48,123 bases of DNA from NCBI GenBank assembly GCA_022791635.1, contig JAAVZL010000026.1, forward strand, positions 1-48,123. Direction: 5' to 3'. The notes below the pieces were generated by a model, which did not search any database, was not told where the DNA came from, and was given only the letters and a program-made list of their open reading frames with translations. The stretch is from Lachnospiraceae bacterium (GTDB lineage Bacteria; Bacillota; Clostridia; Lachnospirales; Lachnospiraceae). The position numbers and the translations under genes were made by a program. Shown piece after piece: positions 7,306 through 16,044 of this stretch. Each line of letters starts with the position of its first letter. The stretch's first letter is position 1.

Positions 7306-8787
7306 TTGAGGGAACAATTTGAATATATCAGAAAAGGGCAGGACATCCGCCAAAATCTGATCTCCATAAAAGAAGAGCTAAAAACCAGGGAGGGCCTTAG
7401 GGAGCTACAAAAGCTTCACAGAGAGGGGCCTCAGATATTGCTTACCAAGCTTCAACACGAAGATCCCAAGGTCCGCAAAAATGCGGCTCTGATCCTTGGA
7501 AGCCTGGGGTCAGAGGACAGCAGGGAGGCAATCCTGAAGGCATACAGGGAGGAAGAAAAACGCTTCGTAAAGGGAGCCTACCTTGAGGCTCTTTGCGGCT
7601 TTGACTGCTCTGACTGTCTAAGAGAGCTTGAAAGCCGAAGACAGGAGCTTCTAAGAGAAGAGCCGGCCCCGGAGGCCAGAAAGCATCAGCAGGAGGAGCT
7701 CAAAGCCCTGAATGTCCTTCTGGCCTCCTATGAAAAAACCAAAAATCATTTCTTTACCGGACTTTCAAAGCCCGCAGACGTGATCCTATTGACCCATCCC
7801 CATTACCGGGAGATTACCCGCAGCCAGATTACGGAAGGACAGACAGTTCTCCTGAAAGCAGGAGTAAAGAACCTGGGAGGAAACCTCAAGGAGCTTTTAA
7901 AGCTTCGCACCTTCCGGGAGCTCCTCTTCTGCCTGGACCTTCCGGGAGAGCTGAAAAAAGACACGGCGGCAGAACAGCTTGCAGATTCCAACCTGCAAAG
8001 CCTGCTTTTAGAGCTTCACGAGGGAGAGCCACCCTTTTACTTTCGAATCGAATGCAAAAGCCGCATGACGCCGGGAGAGCGCACCAGCTTCACCAAAAAC
8101 CTGGCAGCCCGGCTGGAGATACTGACCCGGGGAAGTCTTATCAATTCCACCTCTGACTACGAGGCAGAGCTTCGCCTGGTAGAAACCAGAACAGGAGGCT
8201 TCTATCCCTTATTAAAGCTTTCCACACTGCCGGACAAGCGCTTTGCCTACCGAAAAAACAGCGTGGCCGCCTCCATCCGCCCGGAGAGGGCCGCCCTCTG
8301 CATGGAGCTGGCCGTCCCTTACCTAAAAGAGCAGGGCCGGGTCCTGGACCCTTTCTGCGGCGTAGGAACCATGCTGCTGGAGCGCAATTACCGGCTGCAC
8401 GCAGACACCCTCTACGGCGTAGACATATACGGCCCCGCCATCACAGGCGCCAGAGAAAACACAGAGATCGCCCGTGTCACGGCACACTACATCCAGCGCG
8501 ATTTCCGGGACTTTACCCACCAATATCCCTTTGATGAGATTGTGACAAACTTCCCCACAAAGGGAAAAACCCTAAGCGGCCAGGCCCTGGAATCCCTCTA
8601 CGGCATCTTTTTCGATCGTGCCGAAGAGCTCCTCTCCCCCGGCGGCCTGATCCTGCTGTACAGCCAGGATCCCGCCTTTGCCAGACGCCAGCGAAAGGCC
8701 CATAGCTCCATGAAGCTTTTGGAAGAATGGCCCATGGGCGGCCACGAAGAAAGCGCCCTTTTCGCCGTCCGCTTCGAGGGACCCTAA
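7306..8787 (+). CDS. HEAT-repeat/THUMP-like/SAM methyltransferase, probable RNA modification enzyme
   Basis: A 493-residue protein starting with TTG; GGAAAGG at about 7289 is the likely ribosome site. Residues about 30-110 look like HEAT repeats (VRKNAALILGSLG). Residues about 230-320 resemble the THUMP-linked part of Trm14/RlmL-type enzymes (YFRIECKSRM, then FAYRKNSVAASIRPERA). The C-terminus is a class I methyltransferase with motif I LDPFCGVGTMLLE and motif IV in the unusual form VTNFPTKG, where NPPY or DPPY is usual. The likely substrate is tRNA or rRNA guanine, by family analogy only. The third-position composition becomes C-rich toward its 3' end. Confidence 0.8.
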   Translation: MREQFEYIRKGQDIRQNLISIKEELKTREGLRELQKLHREGPQILLTKLQHEDPKVRKNAALILGSLGSEDSREAILKAYREEEKRFVKGAYLEALCGFDCSDCLRELESRRQELLREEPAPEARKHQQEELKALNVLLASYEKTKNHFFTGLSKPADVILLTHPHYREITRSQITEGQTVLLKAGVKNLGGNLKELLKLRTFRELLFCLDLPGELKKDTAAEQLADSNLQSLLLELHEGEPPFYFRIECKSRMTPGERTSFTKNLAARLEILTRGSLINSTSDYEAELRLVETRTGGFYPLLKLSTLPDKRFAYRKNSVAASIRPERAALCMELAVPYLKEQGRVLDPFCGVGTMLLERNYRLHADTLYGVDIYGPAITGARENTEIARVTAHYIQRDFRDFTHQYPFDEIVTNFPTKGKTLSGQALESLYGIFFDRAEELLSPGGLILLYSQDPAFARRQRKAHSSMKLLEEWPMGGHEESALFAVRFEGP

Positions 8788-8811
8788 TTGTCCGAAAAAC
8801 AGGAGAAACCC

Positions 8812-9384
8812 ATGAAAACAAAAAAGCAAAGCCTCCGTCTATGGCTCCCCCTGCTCCTTTTCCCCATCCTCACAACACTGACAGCCTGCAAAAGCCAAGA
8901 CCAGAACCAAGATCAAGCCGCCCTCATGCTGCGTGCAGAAAACGCCCAGACCATAGAAGAAGAGTCCCCCATACTGGCCCTGGTCCTCACAAGCCGCGAT
9001 GCCAAAGAAAACCAGGAGCTCATAGACCGTTTTCAGGAAACAGCAAAAGAACAGGGGGCCAGACTCTTGGTCCGTCTCCCCGACGTATCGGAGGAGGAAG
9101 CCCTCAAAGCCATGGGCCTTACAGAACCCTTCACACTCTGTGAGGTAGACCCAATCGAATACCAAATGCTCCTAATCAACGAGCTGGTAGCAGAAAATGC
9201 AGACGTAATCGCCATCCACCCCAACCACAAGGAAGCCCTGGGCCCTATACTCACTGCCGCCAGAGCCGTAGGAATCCGCATCTGCGCCTTCGGACAAGAG
9301 GTAGGAGAAGAAAGCCGCGACATCTACACAACACCCGAAGAGGCAGCAGCTCAAGCCGCCGCCCTCCTAAGGACCACCGAGTAA
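8812..9384 (+). CDS. Lipoprotein resembling one lobe of a sugar-binding protein
   Basis: A 190-residue lipoprotein. The start is ATG 8812, with CAGGAG upstream. It gives a basic N-terminus, a hydrophobic stretch and a lipobox LTAC with Cys at about residue 26; the in-frame TTG at 8788 would spoil the signal. The mature part (ALVLTSRDAKENQELIDRF, ADVIAIHPNHKEALGPIL, AVGIRICAF) follows the pattern of the N-terminal lobe of type 1 periplasmic binding proteins, but the protein ends where the second lobe should begin. It is either a half-size ligand binder or a truncated gene. It follows the methyltransferase by 24 bases. Confidence 0.75.
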   Translation: MKTKKQSLRLWLPLLLFPILTTLTACKSQDQNQDQAALMLRAENAQTIEEESPILALVLTSRDAKENQELIDRFQETAKEQGARLLVRLPDVSEEEALKAMGLTEPFTLCEVDPIEYQMLLINELVAENADVIAIHPNHKEALGPILTAARAVGIRICAFGQEVGEESRDIYTTPEEAAAQAAALLRTTE

Positions 9385-9441
9385 CAGAATTTTTAAATAC
9401 CAAAAACAGACACATAAAAACCCCCACCTGCATCGATACCA

Positions 9442-9615
9442 GGGGTAAGCCACAAAGCAGGCCCGCAGATTTTTCCAATATCCAGTGTCCGCCTGTTCGC
9501 GTACACAGTGTTTGAAATTGGCGGACTTTTTGTCCGACAAGGGCAAATACTGTGTACGAGAACCGTGCGAACACGGATATGGAAATGTCTGCGGGCCTGC
9601 TTTGCGGCTTACCCC
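9442..9615. repeat. Long-hairpin element, copy 2 (reverse orientation), between convergent genes
   Basis: A 174-bp inverted repeat. The outer arms 9442-9469 and 9588-9615 pair over 28 bases with one mismatch. The core carries the family signature (CCAGTGTCC, GTTCGCGTACA on the left; GGATATGG on the right) in reverse orientation relative to copies 3, 4, 6 and 7. It lies between the lipoprotein gene and the leftward ABC permease gene, filling most of that gap. Confidence 0.88.
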
Positions 9616-9633
9616 GTCCGTCCCCATCTACCT

Positions 9634-10512
9634 TTACTCTAAATTCAACCTCTTCGTCATAAAATGATTAATAAGAACAAACGCAGCCACCCCAACCACC
9701 AGGGAAAGAATCGTCGAAAACCCAACATTCAGCCAAAAATACCCAGCCTCACTCATCCCATAATGATAAACACTATTATAACTGGTAACACCAAAGAAAA
9801 ACGTACTCATATTATAATTCCCAAAACTGCCAAATCCCGTCAGGACCGACAAAATGGAAACCAAGAAATTCGAAACCATCTTATACCCCAAATAGATGCC
9901 GATAGAAGAAAGAATCTTATGACTGTTAAAGCTATGCCCAATGGCAATGCACATATAAATAATCAAAGTACCTGCCATCGTATCCAGAAGCAGCATAAGC
10001 AAGAAGGAAGGAACGCCCACCACAGCAGGAACTCCGAAAATCATGGAAAAGGAATCCACCAAATCCCTCCAGGCAAGAGCAAGCTCCCGAATAATGCTTT
10101 TATTGATCACCATAATAAAAACAGAAAGCCCAATAAGAAACCCATCCACAATCTGCCACACCGTAGAAACCGTAAGCTTAGCCGCAATATGCTCCGCAGC
10201 AGAGGCAGGAAGCGTGTGCATCAGATACCCTTCATCCGTAAACAGATTCTTGCGAAAACGCAGAATATCCAAATACAGCCACGTAATGATAAAAATCGCA
10301 ATCAGCGCAATCACATAGGCCGAAATGAGCAGCACATCCATCAGCCCCTCCCACATGCGAAGGGTGTAATTGCTGTAATTCACGTGAGGACGGTTCATAA
10401 CAAACTGCACATAAAAGCGCCCCACAATGGTAATCAAAATCAGTCCTAAATGTAAAGGAATCATCAGCCGGTTCACGGCCTTAAATTCATGCTTCAACAA
10501 TTTCCCTAGCAT
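9634..10512 (-). CDS. Membrane subunit of a YtrA-linked ABC transporter
   Basis: A 292-residue membrane protein with about six hydrophobic segments, starting MLGKLLKHEFKAVNRLM. This opening is common in ABC-2-like permeases of Firmicutes. Its start overlaps the end of the ATPase gene by seven bases, so the two are coupled and form one transporter. The substrate is unknown; related GntR-linked transporters often respond to cell-wall-active compounds. It is the last gene of a leftward operon that ends at hairpin copy 2. Codons end mostly in G or T, unlike the neighbouring rightward lipoprotein gene. Confidence 0.82.
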   Translation of the reverse strand: MLGKLLKHEFKAVNRLMIPLHLGLILITIVGRFYVQFVMNRPHVNYSNYTLRMWEGLMDVLLISAYVIALIAIFIITWLYLDILRFRKNLFTDEGYLMHTLPASAAEHIAAKLTVSTVWQIVDGFLIGLSVFIMVINKSIIRELALAWRDLVDSFSMIFGVPAVVGVPSFLLMLLLDTMAGTLIIYMCIAIGHSFNSHKILSSIGIYLGYKMVSNFLVSILSVLTGFGSFGNYNMSTFFFGVTSYNSVYHYGMSEAGYFWLNVGFSTILSLVVGVAAFVLINHFMTKRLNLE

Positions 10513-11207
10513 CGGAACACCTCCCGGAACAGAGCATCTACAGACTTCCCCTCTTGTGCGCGGATTTCATCCACAGAGGTAGTCAGGCGAATATGACCGT
10601 TTTGAATAAAGATCACGTCATCCAGCACATTTTCAATATCGGAAATCAGGTGCGTGGAAATCAGTACGGACGCCCGCTCATTATAGTTGGTAATAATCGT
10701 TTGCAGAATGTAATCTCTGGCTGCCGGATCCACGCCTCCGATAGGCTCATCCAGACAGTAAAGATCCGCATCCCGGCTCATAACCATGATCAGCTGTACT
10801 TTTTCCTTGGTGCCCTTGGACATGGAGCTTAACCGATCCTTCTCGTCAATATTCAGCCGGTGAAGCATCTCCATGGCCCGGTTACGGTCAAAATCGCTGT
10901 AAAAGTCACAGAAAAAGTCTAAGATATCCGTTACCTTCATCCAGCTGTTGAAATAAGTCCGCTCAGGCAGATAGGAAACGATTTTCTTTGTTTCCGGTCC
11001 GGGCATGGCGCCGTTTATCATAAGCAGACCCTCCGTGGGGGAGAGGAGACCGTTGATCAGCTTGATCAAGGTGGTTTTTCCGCTGCCGTTGGGGCCCAGA
11101 AGTCCGATGATGCGTCCTCGCTCAATGGTGAGATTGATGCCATCCAGGGCTGTTTTGCTGCCGTAGCGCTTGGTCAGGTTCTGGCAGCTTACTAATTGTT
11201 CCATCAC
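10506..11207 (-). CDS. ABC transporter ATP-binding protein, YtrB-like
   Basis: A 233-residue ATPase with Walker A GPNGSGKTT (about residues 39-47), Q-loop near SYLPER, signature region SSMSKGTKEKVQL, Walker B LYCLDEPIGGVD and switch His in STHLIS. The signature is SKG rather than SGG, as in other small export-type ATPases of the YtrB group. The start ATG overlaps the regulator's stop as ATGA. It energises the adjacent membrane subunit. Confidence 0.9.
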   Translation of the reverse strand: MMEQLVSCQNLTKRYGSKTALDGINLTIERGRIIGLLGPNGSGKTTLIKLINGLLSPTEGLLMINGAMPGPETKKIVSYLPERTYFNSWMKVTDILDFFCDFYSDFDRNRAMEMLHRLNIDEKDRLSSMSKGTKEKVQLIMVMSRDADLYCLDEPIGGVDPAARDYILQTIITNYNERASVLISTHLISDIENVLDDVIFIQNGHIRLTTSVDEIRAQEGKSVDALFREVFRC

Positions 11208-11572
11208 TGTCCCCCCTTTAATTCCTGCTCCAGAAGCCGTTTAATGTCTTCCTTTTTAAAGCCTAACTGTTCCATGTTTTTGAGGAAAAGCTGAATCTGT
11301 TCCCTTGCGAGCTGTTCTTTGATTTCTGTCATTTTTGCAGTATCCTCCGTGATTAATCTGCCGCTGGTTCGTTGTGTGTAGACAAGACCGCTTCGCTCCA
11401 GTTCTGTCAGTGCCTTCTGCATGGTGTTGGGATTGACGGACGCCTCCATTGCCAGATCCCGTACAGAAGGTAATTTATCGCCTGGCTGGTATGCGCCGGC
11501 GATGATGTTGGTTTTGATGACGTCCACGATCTGTAGGTAGATGGGACGGGAATCATCAAGAATCCAAGCCAT
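11204..11572 (-). CDS. GntR-family transcriptional regulator, YtrA subfamily
   Basis: A 122-residue regulator: an N-terminal winged helix (PIYLQIVDVIKTNIIAGAYQ, then LPSVRDLAMEASVNPNTMQKAL) and a short helical tail of about 45 residues. That layout is the YtrA subfamily, usually an autoregulator of a linked ABC transporter operon. The gene leads the operon, with AGGAGTGAC just upstream of ATG. A promoter and an 18-bp palindrome lie about 130-175 bases upstream, consistent with autorepression. Confidence 0.92.
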   Translation of the reverse strand: MAWILDDSRPIYLQIVDVIKTNIIAGAYQPGDKLPSVRDLAMEASVNPNTMQKALTELERSGLVYTQRTSGRLITEDTAKMTEIKEQLAREQIQLFLKNMEQLGFKKEDIKRLLEQELKGGQ

Positions 11573-11603
11573 ATGGTCACTCCTTTCAAGACTCCAATTT
11601 TTT

Positions 11604-11665
11604 CCAGGGGGGGGGTAAAATGGATTTCTATTTTACCGCTCCCCCGCCCCCTCCGGTCAGGAGGG
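11604..11665 (-). promoter_or_regulatory. Structured leader of the YtrA-type operon, with a nine-G run
   Basis: In the minus-strand transcript two hairpins precede the regulator: CGCCCTCC/GGAGGGGGCG, then GGTAAAAT/ATTTTACC around an eight-base loop. The second is followed by a run of nine C in the RNA (nine G at 11607-11615 on the plus strand). Neither ends in a clear U-run, so they are not obvious terminators. The homopolymer could slip during replication. Confidence 0.45.
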
Positions 11666-11703
11666 CGCAGTATAGAATGCAAGGATGCTCTTTTTGTATC
11701 ACT

Positions 11704-11721
11704 GTATTACTTAAATAATAC
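11704..11721. promoter_or_regulatory. Palindromic operator, probably for the GntR/YtrA regulator
   Basis: GTATTACTTAAATAATAC is an 18-bp palindrome with one mismatched pair, centred on TTAA. It overlaps the -10 element and the first transcribed bases of the operon promoter, the expected place for an autorepressor. The assignment to the adjacent regulator is inference. Confidence 0.6.
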
Positions 11722-11748
11722 AATAATCTTTTCTGTGGAGAATGTCAA
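11720..11748 (-). promoter_or_regulatory. Promoter of the GntR-ABC operon
   Basis: On the minus strand TTGACA (11743-11748), 17 bases, TATTGT (11720-11725). The consensus -35 and perfect spacing make this a strong candidate; the palindrome at 11704-11721 abuts it. Confidence 0.7.
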
Positions 11749-11841
11749 GGGGAGTGGGGAATATTTAGAATTTCTTAAGAATAGGCGGGTGGCAGAGGTT
11801 GCTTTTTGGGGGATTTGCGTGGTATGATGGGACGTAGTGAA

Positions 11842-12049
11842 GCTGCCGCAAAACCAGACAGCAGCCATTTCCATATCCGATGTTCGGACGGTTCGCGTAC
11901 ATGATGTCTGCTCTGAACGTACATTGCCCTTGAAGTTTTTTTGGGTGGTGTTGTGTTTTGAGGTCAATGTACGTCCATATCAGACACCCTGTACGCGAAC
12001 AGCCGGACACTGGATATCGGAAAAGTCTGCTGTCTGATTTTGCGGCAGC
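11842..12049. repeat. Long-hairpin element, copy 3, in a divergent gap
   Basis: A 208-bp inverted repeat with outer arms 11842-11864 and 12027-12049 (23 bases, one mismatch). The core is in forward orientation: CATTTCCATATCC, GTTCGGACGGTTCGCGTACA on the left and ACGCGAACAGCCGGACACTG on the right. The arm sequence (GCTGCCGCAAAACC...) differs from other copies yet pairs with itself. Unlike most copies it lies between divergent genes, 70 bases upstream of the DUF815 start. Confidence 0.88.
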
Positions 12050-12118
12050 TGCGGAAGGTTTTTTGAATTGGCTTTGAAAGTTCGTTTTGAAATGATAGAG
12101 GGAAGGGGCGTAGATTTT

Positions 12119-13423
12119 ATGTATCGGGAGATAGCGAAGCTGGTGTTGTACCGGGATCTTGGGGAGGATAGTATTTTGAGGAAGCTTTCCGGGATTTTTG
12201 AGGATTGGGAGAAGAAGACGAGTACGGAGGCGGAGCTGATTACGCGGATTTATGAGCAGATTAAGGCTTTGCTGGATTTGTCTACTATGTATGGGTTTGA
12301 CAGGAATTTGTGGCATAATTATTTGACCTTTATTTTGCTTACCAATGAGAATTCTTTTAGTATGACCAGTGAGAAGGTGGGGGCCAATGACGGGAGTGTG
12401 AATCATTTTGCCAAGGGGGATTTTCGGATTTTTAAGCGGTTGTTTGAGTTTGATTTTGGGCCCATTGAGGAGGCTTTAGGGATTGACTGCTTTTCTACGG
12501 TCTGCAATTATAAGGCGATTGGGAAAAAGGAGCGGATGTACAATAAGAATGTGAGTGAGAAGGTACAAGCGGTCAGCCTTCGGATTGAGAAGGCGAAGGA
12601 TGAGGAAGAGATTTTTGCGATTGTGACGGATTTTTATAAGGCTTATGGGGTGGGGATGTTTGGGCTGAATAAGGCCTTTCGGATCAAGAGTCTTCCGGAT
12701 GGGGTGGAGTTTTTGCCTATTAATAATACGGAGCAGGTGCTGCTTTGTGACTTGGTGGGGTATGAGCTGCAGAAGCAGAAGCTGATTGAGAATACGGAGG
12801 CTTTTGTGAAGGGACTGCCGGCGAATAATGTGCTTCTTTTTGGGGACAGCGGGACGGGGAAGTCTACCAGTATTAAGGCTATTTTGAATGAGTATTACGA
12901 TCAGGGGCTTCGGATGATTGAGATTTATAAGCATCAGTTTCAGGATCTTTCGGCGATTATTGCCCAGATTAAGAATCGGAATTATCGGTTTATTATTTAT
13001 ATGGATGATCTGTCCTTTGAGGAGTTTGAGATTGAGTATAAGTTTTTGAAGGCGGTGATTGAAGGCGGGATGGAGACGAAGCCGGATAATGTGCTGATCT
13101 ACGCTACCTCCAATCGGAGGCATATTATTCGGGAGACCTGGGGGGATCGGAGTGATATGGAGCAGGATGACGGGATGCACCGGTCGGATACTATGCAGGA
13201 GAAGCTGTCTTTGGTGGCGCGGTTTGGGGTTACGATTTGTTATTCCAAGCCCTCGCAGAAAGAGTATTTCCGGATTGTGACGGAGCTTGCTAGGCGGTAT
13301 CCGGAGATTACCCTGTCTGAGCAGGAGCTTTGTGCCAGGGCGAATCAGTGGGAGCTTAGCCATGGCGGGATTTCCGGGCGGACGGCTCAGCAGTTTATTA
13401 ATTATCTGGCGGGGCAGGTATAG
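12119..13423 (+). CDS. DUF815 family AAA+ ATPase
   Basis: A protein of 434 residues from the chosen start. The C-terminal two thirds is a DUF815 (COG2607) ATPase: Walker [14 protein letters not shown], Walker [11 protein letters not shown], and sensor-like [13 protein letters not shown]. The N-terminal 150 residues are helical with no named domain. The frame is open to a TTG at 12068, but ATG 12119 has GGAAGGGG ten bases upstream and gives a natural [10 protein letters not shown] start. Function is unknown; relatives occur as solitary cytoplasmic ATPases. Codons end mainly in G or T, in contrast with the C-ending codons of genes just left of 9.4 kb. A terminator follows. Confidence 0.85.
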   Translation: MYREIAKLVLYRDLGEDSILRKLSGIFEDWEKKTSTEAELITRIYEQIKALLDLSTMYGFDRNLWHNYLTFILLTNENSFSMTSEKVGANDGSVNHFAKGDFRIFKRLFEFDFGPIEEALGIDCFSTVCNYKAIGKKERMYNKNVSEKVQAVSLRIEKAKDEEEIFAIVTDFYKAYGVGMFGLNKAFRIKSLPDGVEFLPINNTEQVLLCDLVGYELQKQKLIENTEAFVKGLPANNVLLFGDSGTGKSTSIKAILNEYYDQGLRMIEIYKHQFQDLSAIIAQIKNRNYRFIIYMDDLSFEEFEIEYKFLKAVIEGGMETKPDNVLIYATSNRRHIIRETWGDRSDMEQDDGMHRSDTMQEKLSLVARFGVTICYSKPSQKEYFRIVTELARRYPEITLSEQELCARANQWELSHGGISGRTAQQFINYLAGQV

Positions 13424-13481
13424 GGAATATATGTATGGTAATAAGCTTGATTTTTTAAGATGAATATTGGATGGAGTGGGG

Positions 13482-13529
13482 CATCCCCGCAGAGAAAGGC
13501 AATTTTGCTTCTTTGCGGGGATGTTTTTT
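13482..13529 (+). terminator. Intrinsic terminator after the DUF815 gene
   Basis: CATCCCCGCA (13482-13491) pairs with TGCGGGGATG (13514-13523), followed by a T-run. It can only end the rightward transcript well; the convergent gene ends 11 bases further on. Confidence 0.8.
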
Positions 13530-13539
13530 GTGATGGAAA

Positions 13540-14589
13540 CTATAATTCTGTGGACTGGTTTTGGTATTTGAGGCTTAACAGCTGCTGGCGATCGTTCTTT
13601 AGCAGGTAGGCGTATTCGGAGCTGTTGCCTGTGAGAATGTGGGGGAACTGGGTGTAGGCATCCATGACGGACAGGCATTTCTTTTCAGAGGAGAGGGAGA
13701 TCTCCTGGGTGCTGCCGTCCAGCATTTCCCACCATACATAGAAGTTTACGCTTCGTCCGCTGCGCATGGAGCCGGTATGTACCCAGATGATCTGGCTGTT
13801 GTCCAGAATCAGCTTGGAGAGCTTGGCGCAGAAGGTCCATTTTCTTCCTACAAAGACTTTAGCCTGCTCTTTCGCTGCGGCGAAGTCGTTTTCCAGGGCT
13901 TCCATGGTGACGCCGGGGTTGGCGGCCAGGTATTCCTGGGTGAGCTTTTTGGCGGAGTTCTTCAGGGTTTTCACGAGAATGAACAGGGCAAAGAGTGCGA
14001 GTACGGAGCCGATGGCAGTGAGGCCGTAGATATTGGTAAGGCTTTCTCCGTGAATCCGGCCGTCGCTGATGTGGTATACCACAGGCTCTGAGTAGTCGCC
14101 CATATAGTAGTCCAGGGCAGATTCGAAATAGCCGAGATCCTCGCCTTCCAGAATTTCCAGGCTTCCTGAGACGGTTATGCCGGATGTGGGAAGATTTGCC
14201 CCTGTTTCATAGGCATCCCAGAATTCGTCGGACTGATCCAGTATTTCATCGTAACGCTTGTTGGGAACTTCAATGGAGAGGCAGACGCCCCGCTCGTCAT
14301 CCAGGACCAGCCAGGAAGAGCGGGATTTCTTGGTTCCGGTAGAAACGCCGTTGACCTTTCTGGTGGTCTGTGTTTCCATATATTCGTCTACCGGGTATTT
14401 TACTTCAAGAGTTACATAAGTTCCTACCTTCTCGGAAAGCTCGTCCTCTGCACCCAGAGGCTTGGAGCCCTTAAGGGCGGTGATGCAGGACAGGCCTACC
14501 TGTGAGAGGAGAAAGCCTCCCAGAGCGCCCACAATCAAAATAAGCCAGAGGCTGTCCATAATTTGTCCCATACGTAATTTTTTCAGCAT
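13540..14589 (-). CDS. Membrane-anchored protein, paralogue of the next gene; unknown function
   Basis: A 349-residue protein. It has an N-terminal membrane segment (about residues 9-29), an extracytoplasmic domain (about 30-205), a second membrane segment (ALFALFILVKTLK region) and a cytoplasmic C-terminal domain of about 115 residues (VFVGRKWTFCAKLSKLIL, then WVHTGSM and YVWWEML). The ATG at 14589 is preferred because AGGAGG lies nine bases upstream; the more upstream ATGs overlap or precede that site. The protein at 14655 has the same plan and a similar external domain (GAKPLPDE there, GSKPLGAE here). I do not recognise a characterised family. Confidence 0.72.
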   Translation of the reverse strand: MLKKLRMGQIMDSLWLILIVGALGGFLLSQVGLSCITALKGSKPLGAEDELSEKVGTYVTLEVKYPVDEYMETQTTRKVNGVSTGTKKSRSSWLVLDDERGVCLSIEVPNKRYDEILDQSDEFWDAYETGANLPTSGITVSGSLEILEGEDLGYFESALDYYMGDYSEPVVYHISDGRIHGESLTNIYGLTAIGSVLALFALFILVKTLKNSAKKLTQEYLAANPGVTMEALENDFAAAKEQAKVFVGRKWTFCAKLSKLILDNSQIIWVHTGSMRSGRSVNFYVWWEMLDGSTQEISLSSEKKCLSVMDAYTQFPHILTGNSSEYAYLLKNDRQQLLSLKYQNQSTEL

Positions 14590-14654
14590 TTCATTCATCC
14601 TCCTATTCCGGTTCCATAGTATCCTATCCAATACGCAGGAACGGGATACTGCTG

Positions 14655-16022
14655 TTAATTGTTGCCCATAACTGTCTGTGCCCGATCTCCAAGCCGCTTC
14701 CGGGCGAGGGTCAGGAAGTGGCCGGAGGCACTTTCTGAGTTCCAGGAGAGCTGCACGTTTGCATGCTTGTTGTCCTCCTCTCCCAGATAATGAATATAAA
14801 TCATGTAGCTGGTGTAGCTATAGCGTACCTTGCCGGTACGGATTTGTCCGGATACGGTCTCGGAGTACAGTTTGCCCACGCGGCTGCTGTCTATGAGGGC
14901 GACGCCGGCCGCTCCTTTTAGAACCATCCAGTAACGCTCACCCAGAATGGCACAGGCGCTGTCCTCCTTGCCAAGCTCCCGGACTGCCCAGGAATCGTCC
15001 GCCTTCAGAAGATCCCGGGCAACAGCCTCCCGTTCTGTCTGGATGGGATAGAGCTTTTCCCAGGCCTTGTTGTAATTCTTCAGAAGCTTATCCGGGTCGA
15101 AGGCCAATCCCATGCCCAGAAGAAGGGGAATGCCGTAAAGCTCTCCAAGGCCCAGACCAAGAGCCAGATGGCAGGTGAGAACCTCCCGGGGAGAGGAGCC
15201 TACATAGAAGCCCAGGGCAGTGAGAGCCCCTGCCACAACAACTATTGCCAGAAAGGCCATCCTTGTTCTGCGGCCTCTTCCCTTTTGACACCAGGATTCC
15301 AGCCAGGGGAGCTGAGCTTTAAGAAACTGTGTGATGGGGCTTTGGGGATTTTGGGAGAGAAAATCCTTGCCTGTCCCTTTTCGAAGGAGCGATATAAGGG
15401 CAATCAGCAGAAACAAAAGATTGATGACCAAAACTGCCCCGCAGATAACGAAATGCCAGGCGGGAAGCCCCTGAATATAGCCCTCCTCCAACACATACCA
15501 GCCGGACTGGGCCATGGCTTCCATGATCAGATCCTCACTTTCCTCGAAATCGATGTCGGAAAGCCCCTGGGAAAGTGCGGCCATTCCTTCGGGATCCGCA
15601 GCGGGAGCGGTCAGAGAGCCGATTACGGTTACGGGCTTTAGCTGGGATTCCAGCTCGTCGCCCCAGGACTCCTTTACCTCCTCGGACATATTTACGGCCC
15701 GAAGAAGCCGCTCAAAGGGACTGGTGTGCTCCTTGGAGATGACAACCTTCAAGAAGGTCTGCCGCTCCTCGTCGTAGACAAGGTAGGCCATTCGTTTTAC
15801 CCGGGTTGCGTCTCCGGAATAGTATTCCTCCGGATAAGAGATCACAGGATGGGTAACCTCATAGGACAGATAGGCATTCTCGGCCTGGGAGAAGGATGTC
15901 TCATCGGGTAGAGGCTTTGCGCCTGACAGGAGGGCGAGAATGCCCTTCCCGGCGACGCTGCCCAGGAAAAGAATGACGGCCAGTGTGAGAATTACCACGC
16001 CAAGTTGTAATTTGCGCTTCAT
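14655..16022 (-). CDS. Membrane protein with repeated TM architecture, paralogue of the 13540 gene
   Basis: A 455-residue protein with an N-terminal anchor (LGVVILTLAVILFLGSVAG), an external domain of about 170 residues, then about four further membrane segments with a C-terminal soluble domain (residues about 325-455, containing YWMVLKGAAGVALIDSSRVG). ATG 16022 has AGGAGG nine bases upstream; the ATG at 16040 overlaps that site. It lies 65 bases upstream of its paralogue and 22 bases downstream of the exonuclease gene, so all three leftward genes may share a transcript. Function unknown. Confidence 0.72.
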   Translation of the reverse strand: MKRKLQLGVVILTLAVILFLGSVAGKGILALLSGAKPLPDETSFSQAENAYLSYEVTHPVISYPEEYYSGDATRVKRMAYLVYDEERQTFLKVVISKEHTSPFERLLRAVNMSEEVKESWGDELESQLKPVTVIGSLTAPAADPEGMAALSQGLSDIDFEESEDLIMEAMAQSGWYVLEEGYIQGLPAWHFVICGAVLVINLLFLLIALISLLRKGTGKDFLSQNPQSPITQFLKAQLPWLESWCQKGRGRRTRMAFLAIVVVAGALTALGFYVGSSPREVLTCHLALGLGLGELYGIPLLLGMGLAFDPDKLLKNYNKAWEKLYPIQTEREAVARDLLKADDSWAVRELGKEDSACAILGERYWMVLKGAAGVALIDSSRVGKLYSETVSGQIRTGKVRYSYTSYMIYIHYLGEEDNKHANVQLSWNSESASGHFLTLARKRLGDRAQTVMGNN

Positions 16023-16044
16023 ATGTAGGGACCTCCTCATTGTA

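Noticed and set aside
9664..10449. Long plus-strand open frame of 261 codons
   Set aside because: It is antisense to the ABC permease gene, is extremely Asn/Lys/Gln/His-rich, and arises from the C/A-rich plus strand there.
12476..13678. 400-codon minus-strand open frame
   Set aside because: Antisense to the DUF815 gene; a Pro/Ile/Leu/His-rich translation without domain pattern. The length is explained by the skewed codon use of the real gene.
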